NCBI GenBank assembly: GCA_963579025.1
Contig: CAUZFZ010000027.1
Span: 16,811 to 80,810 of the forward strand
DNA length: 64,000 bases
Source: CAUZFZ01 sp963579025
Lineage (GTDB): Bacteria; Planctomycetota; Planctomycetia; Planctomycetales; Planctomycetaceae
Reading direction: 5' to 3'
Positions 7,178-15,934 of this stretch are shown piece after piece (within the stretch, counting starts at the first letter, position 1; each line of letters begins with the position of its first letter). A program made the position numbers and the translations under genes. The notes beneath the pieces are model-generated. The model was not told the DNA's origin and did not search any database. It saw only the letters and a program-made list of their open reading frames with translations.

Positions 7178-8578
7178 ATGACTCGCATCGTTTTGTTCGT
7201 CCTTGGGTGTTCAGTCTGCGGCTCAGCCATGAGCCAGTCTCCACTCGGCTTTCGGACAGACGGCACGGGTCGTTATCCGGACGCCACTCCGCCGCTTCAT
7301 TGGAGCCCAGACAAGAACGTGGTCTGGAAAATCGACCTGCCGAAGAGCAACGCCATCCCGGTGATCCTCGGGCAAAGACTTTTCACGTGTGCCGAGCCCT
7401 GCGTCCTGCTCTGCGTCAACAAGGCGGACGGGAAGATCCTCTGGCAAGGGGAATCGCGCTACGACGAAATCGAACTGACTGCACAGGAGAAAGCTCAGTT
7501 TGAAGTCGAACGGCGGCAGGCCGAGGAACTCAACAAGCGACTGTCGGCCCTCAACAGGGAAAGCTCGGTCCTGAGGAAACTTCTGAAAGACGGCGAGGCT
7601 CCAAAGGAGGAAACGGAAAAGAAGCTCAAAGACGTCCGAGTTCAGTCCGACACGATCCAGGCTCAAAAGCGCAAGCTGACTACGTTGAACCGCTACCTGG
7701 AACCGGGTAAGGGCGGGGGCGGCCGATTTCATCCGACCGGCGGCTACTCGTCGCCGACGCCCGTCACTGACGGCAAGCGAGTGTTCGTGATCTTCGGCAA
7801 CGGCCTGGTGGCGTGCTACGACCTCGAGGGGAATCGACAGTGGCTCAAGCTGATCGAGCAACCGACGGCCTCGTACGGCCACGGTTCTTCGCCGCTGCTT
7901 GTGAACGACACGCTGATTGTGCATTTCTCAGACCTCGTGGCACTGAACACGCTCGATGGCAGCGAGGCGTGGCGAGTGAAGGTTTCACCAGGTCACGGCA
8001 CATCCATGCACGCCCGACTGGGCGACGTGGACGTTGCGATTCATCCCAGCGGAAACGTGTACCGCGTCAGCGATGGCAGCATCCTGGCCAAAGGCCTTGG
8101 GTCGACTGGCCCCAATTCCCCGTTGATTCAAGACGGGAAGGTCTTCTTCGTTACCAGCCGAGTCCACGGTTACGCGCTTCCGACCTCCAGCGACATTTCC
8201 GCCAGTTGGCCACCGCTCTGGAAAGGCACGACTCTGAAAGGTGGCGGCTATTGGTTCCCCTCGCCGGTTCTGCATGACGGCCTGATCTACGCTATGAACG
8301 CCAGTTCGATCTTCAGTGTTGTCGACGCCACAACGGGCCAACTCGTCTACGAACGACGGTTGGATTTCGGCGGTGGCCAGTCCTATCCCAGCATCACCCT
8401 GGCCGGTAATCGTCTATTCGTCAGCAGCGACAATGGCACGACAATCGTGCTGGAACCGGGCCCCGAATATCAGGAACTCGCCCGCAATTCGCTGGAAACA
8501 TTCCGCAGTTCACTGGTCTTCGAGAGAAAACGAATGTACGTCCGCACGACGAAAGCGTTGTGGTGCATCGGCGAATAA
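7178..8578 (+). CDS. secreted PQQ-binding-like beta-propeller repeat protein
   Basis: The start is the ATG at 7178, which opens a signal peptide (MTRIVLFVLGCSVCGSAMSQ); an upstream extension of the frame has no such logic. The 466-aa product has PQQ/pyrrolo-quinoline-type propeller strands throughout, such as GKILWQGE, DGSEAWRVKV and YVRTTKALWCIGE at the C-terminus. An inserted charged helical segment at about residues 100-170 (ELNKRLSALNRESSVLRKLL) is predicted to be a coiled coil. The planctomycete members are exported, often beside genes of polymer degradation, but usually lack proof of PQQ binding or enzyme activity; a scaffold role is possible. It stands apart from its neighbours on the plus strand. 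Confidence 0.88.
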   Translation: MTRIVLFVLGCSVCGSAMSQSPLGFRTDGTGRYPDATPPLHWSPDKNVVWKIDLPKSNAIPVILGQRLFTCAEPCVLLCVNKADGKILWQGESRYDEIELTAQEKAQFEVERRQAEELNKRLSALNRESSVLRKLLKDGEAPKEETEKKLKDVRVQSDTIQAQKRKLTTLNRYLEPGKGGGGRFHPTGGYSSPTPVTDGKRVFVIFGNGLVACYDLEGNRQWLKLIEQPTASYGHGSSPLLVNDTLIVHFSDLVALNTLDGSEAWRVKVSPGHGTSMHARLGDVDVAIHPSGNVYRVSDGSILAKGLGSTGPNSPLIQDGKVFFVTSRVHGYALPTSSDISASWPPLWKGTTLKGGGYWFPSPVLHDGLIYAMNASSIFSVVDATTGQLVYERRLDFGGGQSYPSITLAGNRLFVSSDNGTTIVLEPGPEYQELARNSLETFRSSLVFERKRMYVRTTKALWCIGE

Positions 8579-8631
8579 TCAGTCGCCCGATTGTGAGCGG
8601 AAAACTCAGCATCGGCTCGGTGTTGTGCTCG

Positions 8632-10614
8632 TTATCTGAAGATCTCGATCATGACATCCTCGGCCGGGATTCCCGGAGCTGCATTCGGGTTGCCCAGGTT
8701 CTTCTTGCGCTGACCGAGCTTGATGTATAAATCCATTGGAATGTGGACACGATATTGTTCGTCGTCCTCAATCGAGTCGAGCGCAACATCAGGGACGCTC
8801 TGCAATTCCTGATTCGTTCCCCAGCGATTCCAGATCTGCTTGAGTTCGGCGCCAGAGACACTGCCAATCGTGGTGTCATAGTGACGATGCTGAGTGCGGT
8901 AATCCGCCTCGGTGTAGAACTCTGGATTATAGCCTTCCAGATCGTTGAAATCGGCTCCCCACATGCCTTTGTCCGCAGGCCCCCACCAGAGTGCGAAGTC
9001 GGCGTTTGATTTCGCTTTCATGAGTTTCATGTAGATGATCGCGAGGTTCGCCCGGGCCGCGAAACGGGCTGGAATCGGTTTGTCGGCGTCTGGAAACCTG
9101 ATCCAGTTCCAGTATTTGTCGAACTGCATTTGACGGGCAATTTGATGTTTCGTGTTTTGCACTAACAGGTCCGGCTGACTTACGCGGTCGAAGCCATCCG
9201 AGCCGCCGAGGAACCTCTGCGGCGATGCGGTGAAACGGGCGAGCTCCGCCGCATCGGTGAACGGTGCGAGTAAATACACGAGGCGTTTGGGGTGATTCGG
9301 ATTCGGGTGGAGCATGCTCAACACCTGATTCTCCAGCGGCAGCTTCGACCTTCCACCAGCCACCAGTGTGCCATTCTGAATCTCGATGGGAAGCTTGGGC
9401 AGAATTGCCTGGCTGATGCTGTTTTCCTCGGGTGTTCCGACCAGAATCAGGTTGGATGTCGACTGTTGCTCGGAAGTGAGATCGGCATCGGCCACCACGG
9501 GAAACGCCCCTGGCATCGTCGAATAATCGGTACCGCCGTATTTCGCGAGTTTCTGTGCAGCGGCTCTCAGTCGATTGGTTCGATCGCCTGCCGTTCCGTA
9601 GACAATGAGCAGCGGCTCACCCTGATACAGATTTGAGGCGGCGCCAGATTCGTAGGCGCGTACAGACAGTTCCGGCAACTTGTCCACAATTCTCCAGCGG
9701 CCAAACTTAAACTTGTAATTCGCGCTGGCTGCCAGACGAGTGTCACCAATCTGAACGGTCGTGATGTTCGGCAGGACATCGAGGGCTAACGAAAACGCGG
9801 TGATATTCTTCGGACGGACTAACACAGCCCCGTCGTTGATCGAGGCCTCGACGAATGCACGCTGGTGCGGATCGTCAAACTCGCGAATCGTGAGCCAGTA
9901 GGAACGCCCCAGCGACAGTGCTTCACAGTCGTGCGTGATCGAGGGCGGGACGGCGTTACGCTTTTGTTCAAAGAGCCAGGTCATGAGCGGCACGTGCGAT
10001 CCGGGCACGGAATGACCGGCCGCGTATTCCTTGAGAATCACCGGGCAGCCCAACGCCTTCATTCGCTGAGCTTGAACGCGTGCGTTGCAGATCGACGAAG
10101 TCCAGTCCCTGTCTCCGTGGTGAAACGCGACAGGAAGGTTCTTGAAATTGGCGAGTGGGTAGTTGTTCCCTGCCGCCACCAGTGGAAGTACGGCGGCGAA
10201 CTGGTCCGGAAAACAGGAAGCAAGGTGCATCGCTCCACTGCCGCCAGCGGACGAGCCTATGAGATAAACACGGTCCCGATCGATTGGATAATTCTTGATC
10301 ATCACGCCGACGACCTGCATCGCGTCGTAAGTCGAGATGGCGCGGTAGCCCCAGATGCGGGTACGCGTCGGGTTGGCCTGAAAGAATGGAAACTGTTCGC
10401 TCGGTCCAACCCGGAGACCTCCGCTGAGGGCGATGAGCAATGGGTATGTTTCCCTGCCTTCGACCTGAGGGGGCGTCTGGACCGCAAATGAGACGCGCCT
10501 GCCTTCTGCCTGGCTTTCGTAGCTTTCGCTGAATCTGGAATTCCAACGAACCTCGGTATCGGCAGCATGAACCAGGCTGGCCGACGAGATCAGGATGGTC
10601 AGTAAGAGTTTCAT
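8632..10614 (-). CDS. secreted alpha/beta hydrolase (predicted peptidase/esterase)
   Basis: The ATG at 10614 starts a signal peptide (MKLLLTILISSASLVHA). The 660-aa product has an N-terminal alpha/beta hydrolase domain with the nucleophile elbow GSSAGG (Ser122), a candidate acid residue in HHGDRDWT and a candidate His in YAAGHSVPG. This arrangement resembles polyhydroxybutyrate depolymerase/feruloyl-esterase-like predicted peptidases. The C-terminal two thirds contains a beta-rich region and a segment reminiscent of substrate-binding or carboxypeptidase-associated domains, but I cannot name it. The substrate is unknown. It is a single minus-strand gene, about 50 bp from the convergent PQQ-like gene. 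Confidence 0.85.
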   Translation of the reverse strand: MKLLLTILISSASLVHAADTEVRWNSRFSESYESQAEGRRVSFAVQTPPQVEGRETYPLLIALSGGLRVGPSEQFPFFQANPTRTRIWGYRAISTYDAMQVVGVMIKNYPIDRDRVYLIGSSAGGSGAMHLASCFPDQFAAVLPLVAAGNNYPLANFKNLPVAFHHGDRDWTSSICNARVQAQRMKALGCPVILKEYAAGHSVPGSHVPLMTWLFEQKRNAVPPSITHDCEALSLGRSYWLTIREFDDPHQRAFVEASINDGAVLVRPKNITAFSLALDVLPNITTVQIGDTRLAASANYKFKFGRWRIVDKLPELSVRAYESGAASNLYQGEPLLIVYGTAGDRTNRLRAAAQKLAKYGGTDYSTMPGAFPVVADADLTSEQQSTSNLILVGTPEENSISQAILPKLPIEIQNGTLVAGGRSKLPLENQVLSMLHPNPNHPKRLVYLLAPFTDAAELARFTASPQRFLGGSDGFDRVSQPDLLVQNTKHQIARQMQFDKYWNWIRFPDADKPIPARFAARANLAIIYMKLMKAKSNADFALWWGPADKGMWGADFNDLEGYNPEFYTEADYRTQHRHYDTTIGSVSGAELKQIWNRWGTNQELQSVPDVALDSIEDDEQYRVHIPMDLYIKLGQRKKNLGNPNAAPGIPAEDVMIEIFR

Positions 10615-10750
10615 AGGGGAGTCGTCCGGGAAAGAGACAGTTGCTTTCTTGCCGTTCGTCCGCCGTTCCGCGTCAATCGGTCGCTTGGGCCGACTGTACC
10701 GCAATCAACAAATTCCTGGGACGGCTCGATGGTCCCGGCGGATGCGAAAA

Positions 10751-11563
10751 CTACGGCCGACGACGGTTACGGCGTTCACGCACCTGCCGCTTGACGACAC
10801 CACGTATATCACGGTGCGGCCAGTCCACGAACTCGCTGCGAAGGTAGACGCGAGCTTCCGGCTCGGACAGACGTCGCCATCCAAGTGTGCCGAGAATCGC
10901 CTGCGTCAACTGGTAGACGATAATCAGAATCACTCCCAGAGTGATTGGTCTGACGGCCCACTCAAACAGCAGCAATTCATCTCGCGTCGTTGGATCAAGT
11001 GGCAGGAGTGAAAGCAGATACGCCGCCGCCAGAACGGAAATGATTGCTCGCACCAGCCCGGTCAGACCTTCCATGGTGGAAAACGTATTTCCGCGGCGTG
11101 TCGGCATAACCGCGTTCTGCTCCTCACTCGTGTCTGAGCGAAGGCGGCGAATGACCGTCCGGATCAGGCTGAACATCGTCGAATCCGGCGCGACCATCGG
11201 CGACGTCAGACTCACCAACCGGCTGCCGGCAATCAGCATGACCAGCACACCAACACCGAATATCAGCTCACCGCCGGACAGCTCGCTGACGTAGCGCGTC
11301 GGTTCGGAGAAGCTCAGCTTCACTTGCAACAGCAGGAAAAGTGCGGCGACCATCCAAAGTCGTAGCAGCACCAGGCCAATCAACCCCGCCAGAAAAACCC
11401 ACACAAGTCGTTTGTCGCCTGATCCTGTGAATTGAGGCATCACGATCAGGATGGAAACAAGCAGCGCAGCTAGATATGTACCGGCCGCCGGGATGCCGTG
11501 CTTCGGGTCTGGAAAGAACTGCTTCGTGAGACGATCAATGGATGCTTCCAGGTTGTTCATCAT
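10751..11563 (-). CDS. membrane protein of the MoxR/DUF58 operon
   Basis: A 270-aa protein with several membrane segments (about residues 27-45, 52-82, 98-115, 170-190 and 203-226) and a basic C-terminus (KRQVRERRNRRRP). No recognised domain. It is the last gene of a five-gene minus-strand operon and overlaps the DUF58 gene by 4 bp (ATGA), so the two are probably translationally coupled. In MoxR operons the membrane partners anchor the DUF58/VWA module; that role is inferred here from position. Confidence 0.85.
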   Translation of the reverse strand: MMNNLEASIDRLTKQFFPDPKHGIPAAGTYLAALLVSILIVMPQFTGSGDKRLVWVFLAGLIGLVLLRLWMVAALFLLLQVKLSFSEPTRYVSELSGGELIFGVGVLVMLIAGSRLVSLTSPMVAPDSTMFSLIRTVIRRLRSDTSEEQNAVMPTRRGNTFSTMEGLTGLVRAIISVLAAAYLLSLLPLDPTTRDELLLFEWAVRPITLGVILIIVYQLTQAILGTLGWRRLSEPEARVYLRSEFVDWPHRDIRGVVKRQVRERRNRRRP

Positions 11564-13380
11564 CGCCTCCCCGCTGCAGTGCTGCGTCCGTTGCGGGCGA
11601 GTTCCGCCTGTGTCAGCACAAGCCGCACGGATTCCCGATCTGCCGAGAATGCCACCGCGGCACCGAGACGTCGTAGCTCGCGCTTCAGGCGATCTGCGGC
11701 GGCCGTCAGCCGAAGCTGTTCGGCATATCTGATCTGATCTTCCATGCTGGTCAGCTCGGGCGGCTCATCACCGGCTCGCAGAAGCTCGTACCCGCCTGGC
11801 AGTGGGCAAATTACGACAACGCGATGATGTCGCGCCCGAGCGATTCGAATTGCATTCGTCAGCCGACCGAGCGGACCTAGTCGACCGAGTGGCCCGTCGA
11901 AGTCGACAAGGTCCAGCAGCAGGACATACAGCTCGTTGTCACGGCCCACCGAAACGGCCCGCGTGAGCGCGATCGCGAGCGTCTCGAATTTGGCATGCCA
12001 GTTATGCAGTTCGCGCCGGCGGCGATCGACCAGCGGCGAAGTCCAGGCGAACCCGGCGTCCGTCAACAACCGCTGCAGGCACGACGCCATCAGGTTGTCA
12101 TCGTGGACCAGTCGAATCGCGGCATCGACGGGCAGTGGATAAAGCTCACTGAGAGCGGTTGCCAGCAGACTTCGACGGCGACGTTCGGCGCGCCGTTGCG
12201 GACGGATTGGAAACCACGTGAACGGCGGACGATTGACACGACTTTCCATCAGCTCGGGCCACAGTCTGTTACACACGGTCCATGCGTGATTCATCAGTTC
12301 GGGAGTCAGGCGGCAGGGCGGTGGAGTCGGACGGGTCCCTCGCAAATCGCGGACGTGGCCGATGTCGTGGAACAACGGATTGAGGCCATCGACTCCGCGC
12401 ACGAACGGATCGTTGCCGGTGGTCGCAAAGTCCGAGAGCTCCTCGAGAATCCGAAAGAATTGCCGCTCACCCAGCCCAGGCCGAATGCTGCGAGTGCCGG
12501 CGTCGTCGAACAGCTCAAGCCCGGCAGGATCACGCACGGACATCGCGGACTTCGCGATCGTCGCAGCCAGAAACATCAACTGATCAAGTGGGCGTTGACC
12601 GAAATGTCCAAGACGTGTTCCGTACGAGCCGTCGACAAAAAGCAGCGTACGAACCGGCACATCGGTCTCGTACTGCCGAGTCATCAGGCACCCGCGTTTA
12701 GCCGAGACTTTCCAGGCGATTGACTTGGGCGGGTCACCGGGAACGTACTCGCGCAGTTCCAGCAATTCGGAACCCATGCCAGCACGCTGCAGGCGATGGA
12801 TACCCGGCGGCGGCATCGCGTTGAACCGTTTAACGGTGGGGTATCCAGTCTCAACGTCAACACACGTCGGAAGGACGCGAAACGACTGTCTGGCTGGTAG
12901 AAAACGGCGGGCAATGAACAGGCCATGCAGGTCACAAATCCGAGCACTCACGCCCGGCAGAATCACTTGACCGGCAGCTCGCGCATGCGCTTTGTACGAG
13001 AACCGAATGGGGACATTGCCCGAAACGCTGGCCTCCAACACGTGTTCCTCGCCCGTGACGGCCATGTTCTCGGGCAGGGCGTCTTCAAAACGCACCAACG
13101 GAATGCGTACGGCCTTACGAGCGACAATGCGAATTGACATGGAAACAGGGCGGCCGGCCCACAGCGTTCCCGTGACGGAAGTGGATCCGTTGACAGTTCG
13201 TTCGCACGCCAGATGTCGGAATTGCAGTTCGAGCCGTACGCGAAACAGGCACCATTCAATGAACAGCCAGATCATGACGGACAGCGAAATCAGCGCAAGC
13301 ACTTCCTGGCGGCGGAGCAGGCCGACAACCGTGCCCGCGACCGCAAACAGAATCAACCAGCGCGCGCGATTTGTCAGCAT
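11560..13380 (-). CDS. DUF58 domain-containing protein
   Basis: The ATG at 13380 gives a 606-aa product; a TTG 33 bp further upstream is a weaker choice. Two N-terminal membrane segments (about residues 5-36, WLILFAVAGTVVGLL) are followed by a beta-rich region and the DUF58 signature: GSELLELREYVPGDPPKSIAWKVSAKRGCLMTRQYE, with the VWA-like LLFVDGSYGTRLG behind it. DUF58 proteins are VWA-related partners of MoxR AAA ATPases, usually membrane-anchored, and are thought to take part in chaperone-like maturation of other proteins. Gene order here (DUF4129, DUF4350, MoxR, DUF58, membrane protein) matches the usual MoxR clusters. The C-terminal VWA-like part (about residues 390-600) is longer than in minimal DUF58 proteins. 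Confidence 0.92.
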   Translation of the reverse strand: MLTNRARWLILFAVAGTVVGLLRRQEVLALISLSVMIWLFIEWCLFRVRLELQFRHLACERTVNGSTSVTGTLWAGRPVSMSIRIVARKAVRIPLVRFEDALPENMAVTGEEHVLEASVSGNVPIRFSYKAHARAAGQVILPGVSARICDLHGLFIARRFLPARQSFRVLPTCVDVETGYPTVKRFNAMPPPGIHRLQRAGMGSELLELREYVPGDPPKSIAWKVSAKRGCLMTRQYETDVPVRTLLFVDGSYGTRLGHFGQRPLDQLMFLAATIAKSAMSVRDPAGLELFDDAGTRSIRPGLGERQFFRILEELSDFATTGNDPFVRGVDGLNPLFHDIGHVRDLRGTRPTPPPCRLTPELMNHAWTVCNRLWPELMESRVNRPPFTWFPIRPQRRAERRRRSLLATALSELYPLPVDAAIRLVHDDNLMASCLQRLLTDAGFAWTSPLVDRRRRELHNWHAKFETLAIALTRAVSVGRDNELYVLLLDLVDFDGPLGRLGPLGRLTNAIRIARARHHRVVVICPLPGGYELLRAGDEPPELTSMEDQIRYAEQLRLTAAADRLKRELRRLGAAVAFSADRESVRLVLTQAELARNGRSTAAGRR

Positions 13381-13548
13381 GTCGGGTCCACGAAAAACAC
13401 GAACGACACGCAAAGAAACCGAAGCGGCGGCGTGTTGATCCGATGCTCCATGTCCGTGCCCTCCCCGGAATTGAAAACTGTGTTCATTCGCAACTGATCA
13501 AGTCGGTGCCGCGCCTCTTGTTTTCGTGTGCTTCGTGCCTGTCGTGGT
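13381..13548. repeat. imperfect inverted repeat between the MoxR and DUF58 genes
   Basis: The 168-bp gap inside an otherwise overlapping operon has a CCACGAAAAACACGAACGAC segment at its left end (from 13388). An imperfect inverted copy lies at its right end (13517-13548, ending in CTGTCGTGG). The CCACGA/CACGA spacing suggests a dispersed palindromic element rather than a gene. No promoter was recognised, so transcription may read through. Confidence 0.45.
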
Positions 13549-14508
13549 TCAACTTCTCAGCACGGGCACAGACTGAATCACTTCGTCGATGATGTCGGCG
13601 ACCTGACGACCTTCCATCTCCGCTTCCGGCAGCATGATCAGTCGGTGACCGAGGACTGGCAGCGCGACAGCCTGAATGTCTTCGTGTGTCATGTACGGAA
13701 GCCCTTGCAGCAATGCGTGAACCCGGGCCGCCTTCATCAGGAAAATCGCAGCACGCGGACTGCCGCCCAGAATAAGTTCGGGGTGTTCCCGGCTCTTGCG
13801 GATCAGGTCGACGATGTACTCCTGCAGCTCTCGCGAGCCGAACACAGAATCCACTCCCGCCTGAAGTTCGATGACTTCGTCCGCGGTACTGATCGGATCG
13901 GGTTCCTCGGGCGGTCGGCTGTGCAGATCGAGCATTGACACTTCGCCCTGCCGGTCTGGATAGCCGACTTCAATGCGAAACAGAAACCGGTCCAATTGCG
14001 CTTCCGGCAACCGATACACGCCCTCCTGCTCGATGGGATTCTGAGTCGCCATGACCATGAACGGTGCAGGCAGCGGCAGCGTCTGACCCTCGATGGTAAC
14101 CTGACGCTCCTGCATGGCTTCCAGCAGAGCCGACTGCGTTCGCGCCGGCGCCCGATTCAATTCGTCGGCCAGCAGCATCTGGCAGAAGATTGGCCCCTTG
14201 CGAAGTACGAATTCAGTCGTTTGCTGATCGAGAATCTGCGTACCGGTCACGTCGGTCGGCAGCAGATCGGGCGTGAATTGCACGCGCTGATAGTCGATAC
14301 CCAGCACACGCGAGAACGTGCGACACAGCGTCGTCTTGGCAGTCCCGGGAACACCTTCCAGCAAAGCATGTCCACCGGCCAGCAGTGCGGCCAGCAGTTG
14401 CTCAGTGACTCCGTCGAGACCGACGACCACCTGTCCGACTGCCGCCAGTGTTTCTTCCCGGAGTACGCGTATGCGCCTTGCCAGGTCATTGATGTCTGGT
14501 GATGACAC
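13549..14508 (-). CDS. MoxR family AAA ATPase
   Basis: A 319-aa ATPase of normal MoxR length. Walker A is GVPGTAKT at residues 52-59; Walker B is in QMLLADELNRAP with the following RTQSALLEAMQE; the sensor segment is FMVMATQNPIEQEG and the C-terminal lid contains GGSPRAAIFLMKAAR. MoxR ATPases work with DUF58/VWA proteins to activate or insert metal cofactors, or to mature other proteins, at the membrane. It overlaps the upstream DUF4350 gene by 23 bp. Confidence 0.95.
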   Translation of the reverse strand: MSSPDINDLARRIRVLREETLAAVGQVVVGLDGVTEQLLAALLAGGHALLEGVPGTAKTTLCRTFSRVLGIDYQRVQFTPDLLPTDVTGTQILDQQTTEFVLRKGPIFCQMLLADELNRAPARTQSALLEAMQERQVTIEGQTLPLPAPFMVMATQNPIEQEGVYRLPEAQLDRFLFRIEVGYPDRQGEVSMLDLHSRPPEEPDPISTADEVIELQAGVDSVFGSRELQEYIVDLIRKSREHPELILGGSPRAAIFLMKAARVHALLQGLPYMTHEDIQAVALPVLGHRLIMLPEAEMEGRQVADIIDEVIQSVPVLRS

Positions 14509-15934
14509 TCAAGTCCTCAATCTTATTGCTGTGGATTCTCGGATGCGTCAATTGGCCTTGTTCGTGTAAATGTCGTATCCGCTCGATCTGCTTGACCACA
14601 CGCCGAAACTGGCGTTTCGAAACCGGTCGCCGATCGACATTGGTCGCGATCTTCTCCAGGGAATGCAGGCCGGTCACCTTCAGACTTTTGGGCCACACAG
14701 ACCAGTCCTTTGGATCGTCCGAGCCTGTCAGCCCGCGGAACAGGTCACGAGCCAGCTCGCGTAGCGGCCGCTGGAGATCGTTCGAATTGACCAGATCGTC
14801 GACTCGTGTTGAAGCCGCCGCCACAACCGGGCGCGCGGCCGGTGATTCGAACCGTCGACCACGTTGCAGTAGCTGACGGATCACCCAGAATCCAGCGATC
14901 AGGGCGACCGTTAGATAAAGCTGTTGATAAAGCTCGGGCGCCGGCATCTCACTGGCATGATTCGCGAGCACCTGATTGAAGACATTTTCATCTTCCAGGC
15001 CCGTGATAAAGGTGTTGGCAAAAGTAATGATCGACTCCGGTGGAGTCTCGGCCAGGTCTTCAAGTGAAAACGGCGGAATGTCCTCTGGCGGGATGAGGGG
15101 CGGTGTTGACGGGGGAAGGGGAATTCCCGAGCGAACAACCAGTCCGTCCGACAGAAACAGCAACGTCCGTCGGCGATCGGAACACAACCAGTCCGTAGTA
15201 TTGAGTGCCAGGATCGCGTTGTTCCCGTGCCACAGCATGCCGTTGATGAACAGGCTGTGATCGGCCGCAACCATCAATCGACCACGTCGCGAGTCATTAG
15301 TTCGCATCGTCGCGATGACGGGCGACTGTGTTCCTCCGTCACGGTAACGCGGCAGATAAGCCACGTTGGTCCAACGGCCACCTCGGTCCCACGTCGTGCT
15401 GATTCGTCCGGTGCGGTTGCCGATTAGCTGATCCAGGTTCTTCGACAGGTCATGTGATCCGTTCAGGTTCTGGATGCGTGGACAGTCCAGAAATCCCTGG
15501 TAGGCGTCACGTTCATCCGACACCTCAATCGGACCCTTCCTGTCCATCGGCCCCTCCCTGACCATGAACAGGTCTGGTGCGAGGGTTTTCTTGTCGGTTG
15601 CAACCAGGACAGCGCCGCCACTCCGAAGAAACGATCGGATGTCCGACCAATCACCCTGATCGATCCAACTCAGGTCCCCGACCAGTACCATGACCGTGTC
15701 TGACGGGGTGTGATTAAACACCTCGTCAAAGCTGCTGATTGAAGTCAGGCCTTTCTGTTCCAGCAGAAGCTGAAACAGGTGATAGCCGAACTGCCAGTCG
15801 GCCGGCAGGCTCGATGCCGGCGGCGTTGTTTGAGCCCGGACCGGACCGGTCAGGGTCACGCACCAGAGCAATGCAGTCAGGAGCAACACGGTCAGCGTAC
15901 GTGAGCCCTGGGTTCTGAAACGACGTCCGGTCAT
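14486..15934 (-). CDS. DUF4350 domain-containing membrane protein
   Basis: The ATG at 15934 overlaps the stop of the upstream gene (ATGA) and starts a signal peptide (RTLTVLLLTALLWCVTLTGPVRAQ). The 482-aa product has the DUF4350-type region in its N-terminal half (FQLLLEQKGLTSISSFDEVF and RSFLRSGGAVLVATDKKTL), a GATase-like fold usually outside the membrane. A membrane segment near residue 370 (LYLTVALIAGFWVIRQLL) leads to a cytoplasmic helical tail. DUF4350 proteins are standard companions of MoxR/DUF58. The function is unknown. Confidence 0.88.
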   Translation of the reverse strand: MTGRRFRTQGSRTLTVLLLTALLWCVTLTGPVRAQTTPPASSLPADWQFGYHLFQLLLEQKGLTSISSFDEVFNHTPSDTVMVLVGDLSWIDQGDWSDIRSFLRSGGAVLVATDKKTLAPDLFMVREGPMDRKGPIEVSDERDAYQGFLDCPRIQNLNGSHDLSKNLDQLIGNRTGRISTTWDRGGRWTNVAYLPRYRDGGTQSPVIATMRTNDSRRGRLMVAADHSLFINGMLWHGNNAILALNTTDWLCSDRRRTLLFLSDGLVVRSGIPLPPSTPPLIPPEDIPPFSLEDLAETPPESIITFANTFITGLEDENVFNQVLANHASEMPAPELYQQLYLTVALIAGFWVIRQLLQRGRRFESPAARPVVAAASTRVDDLVNSNDLQRPLRELARDLFRGLTGSDDPKDWSVWPKSLKVTGLHSLEKIATNVDRRPVSKRQFRRVVKQIERIRHLHEQGQLTHPRIHSNKIEDLSVITRHQ

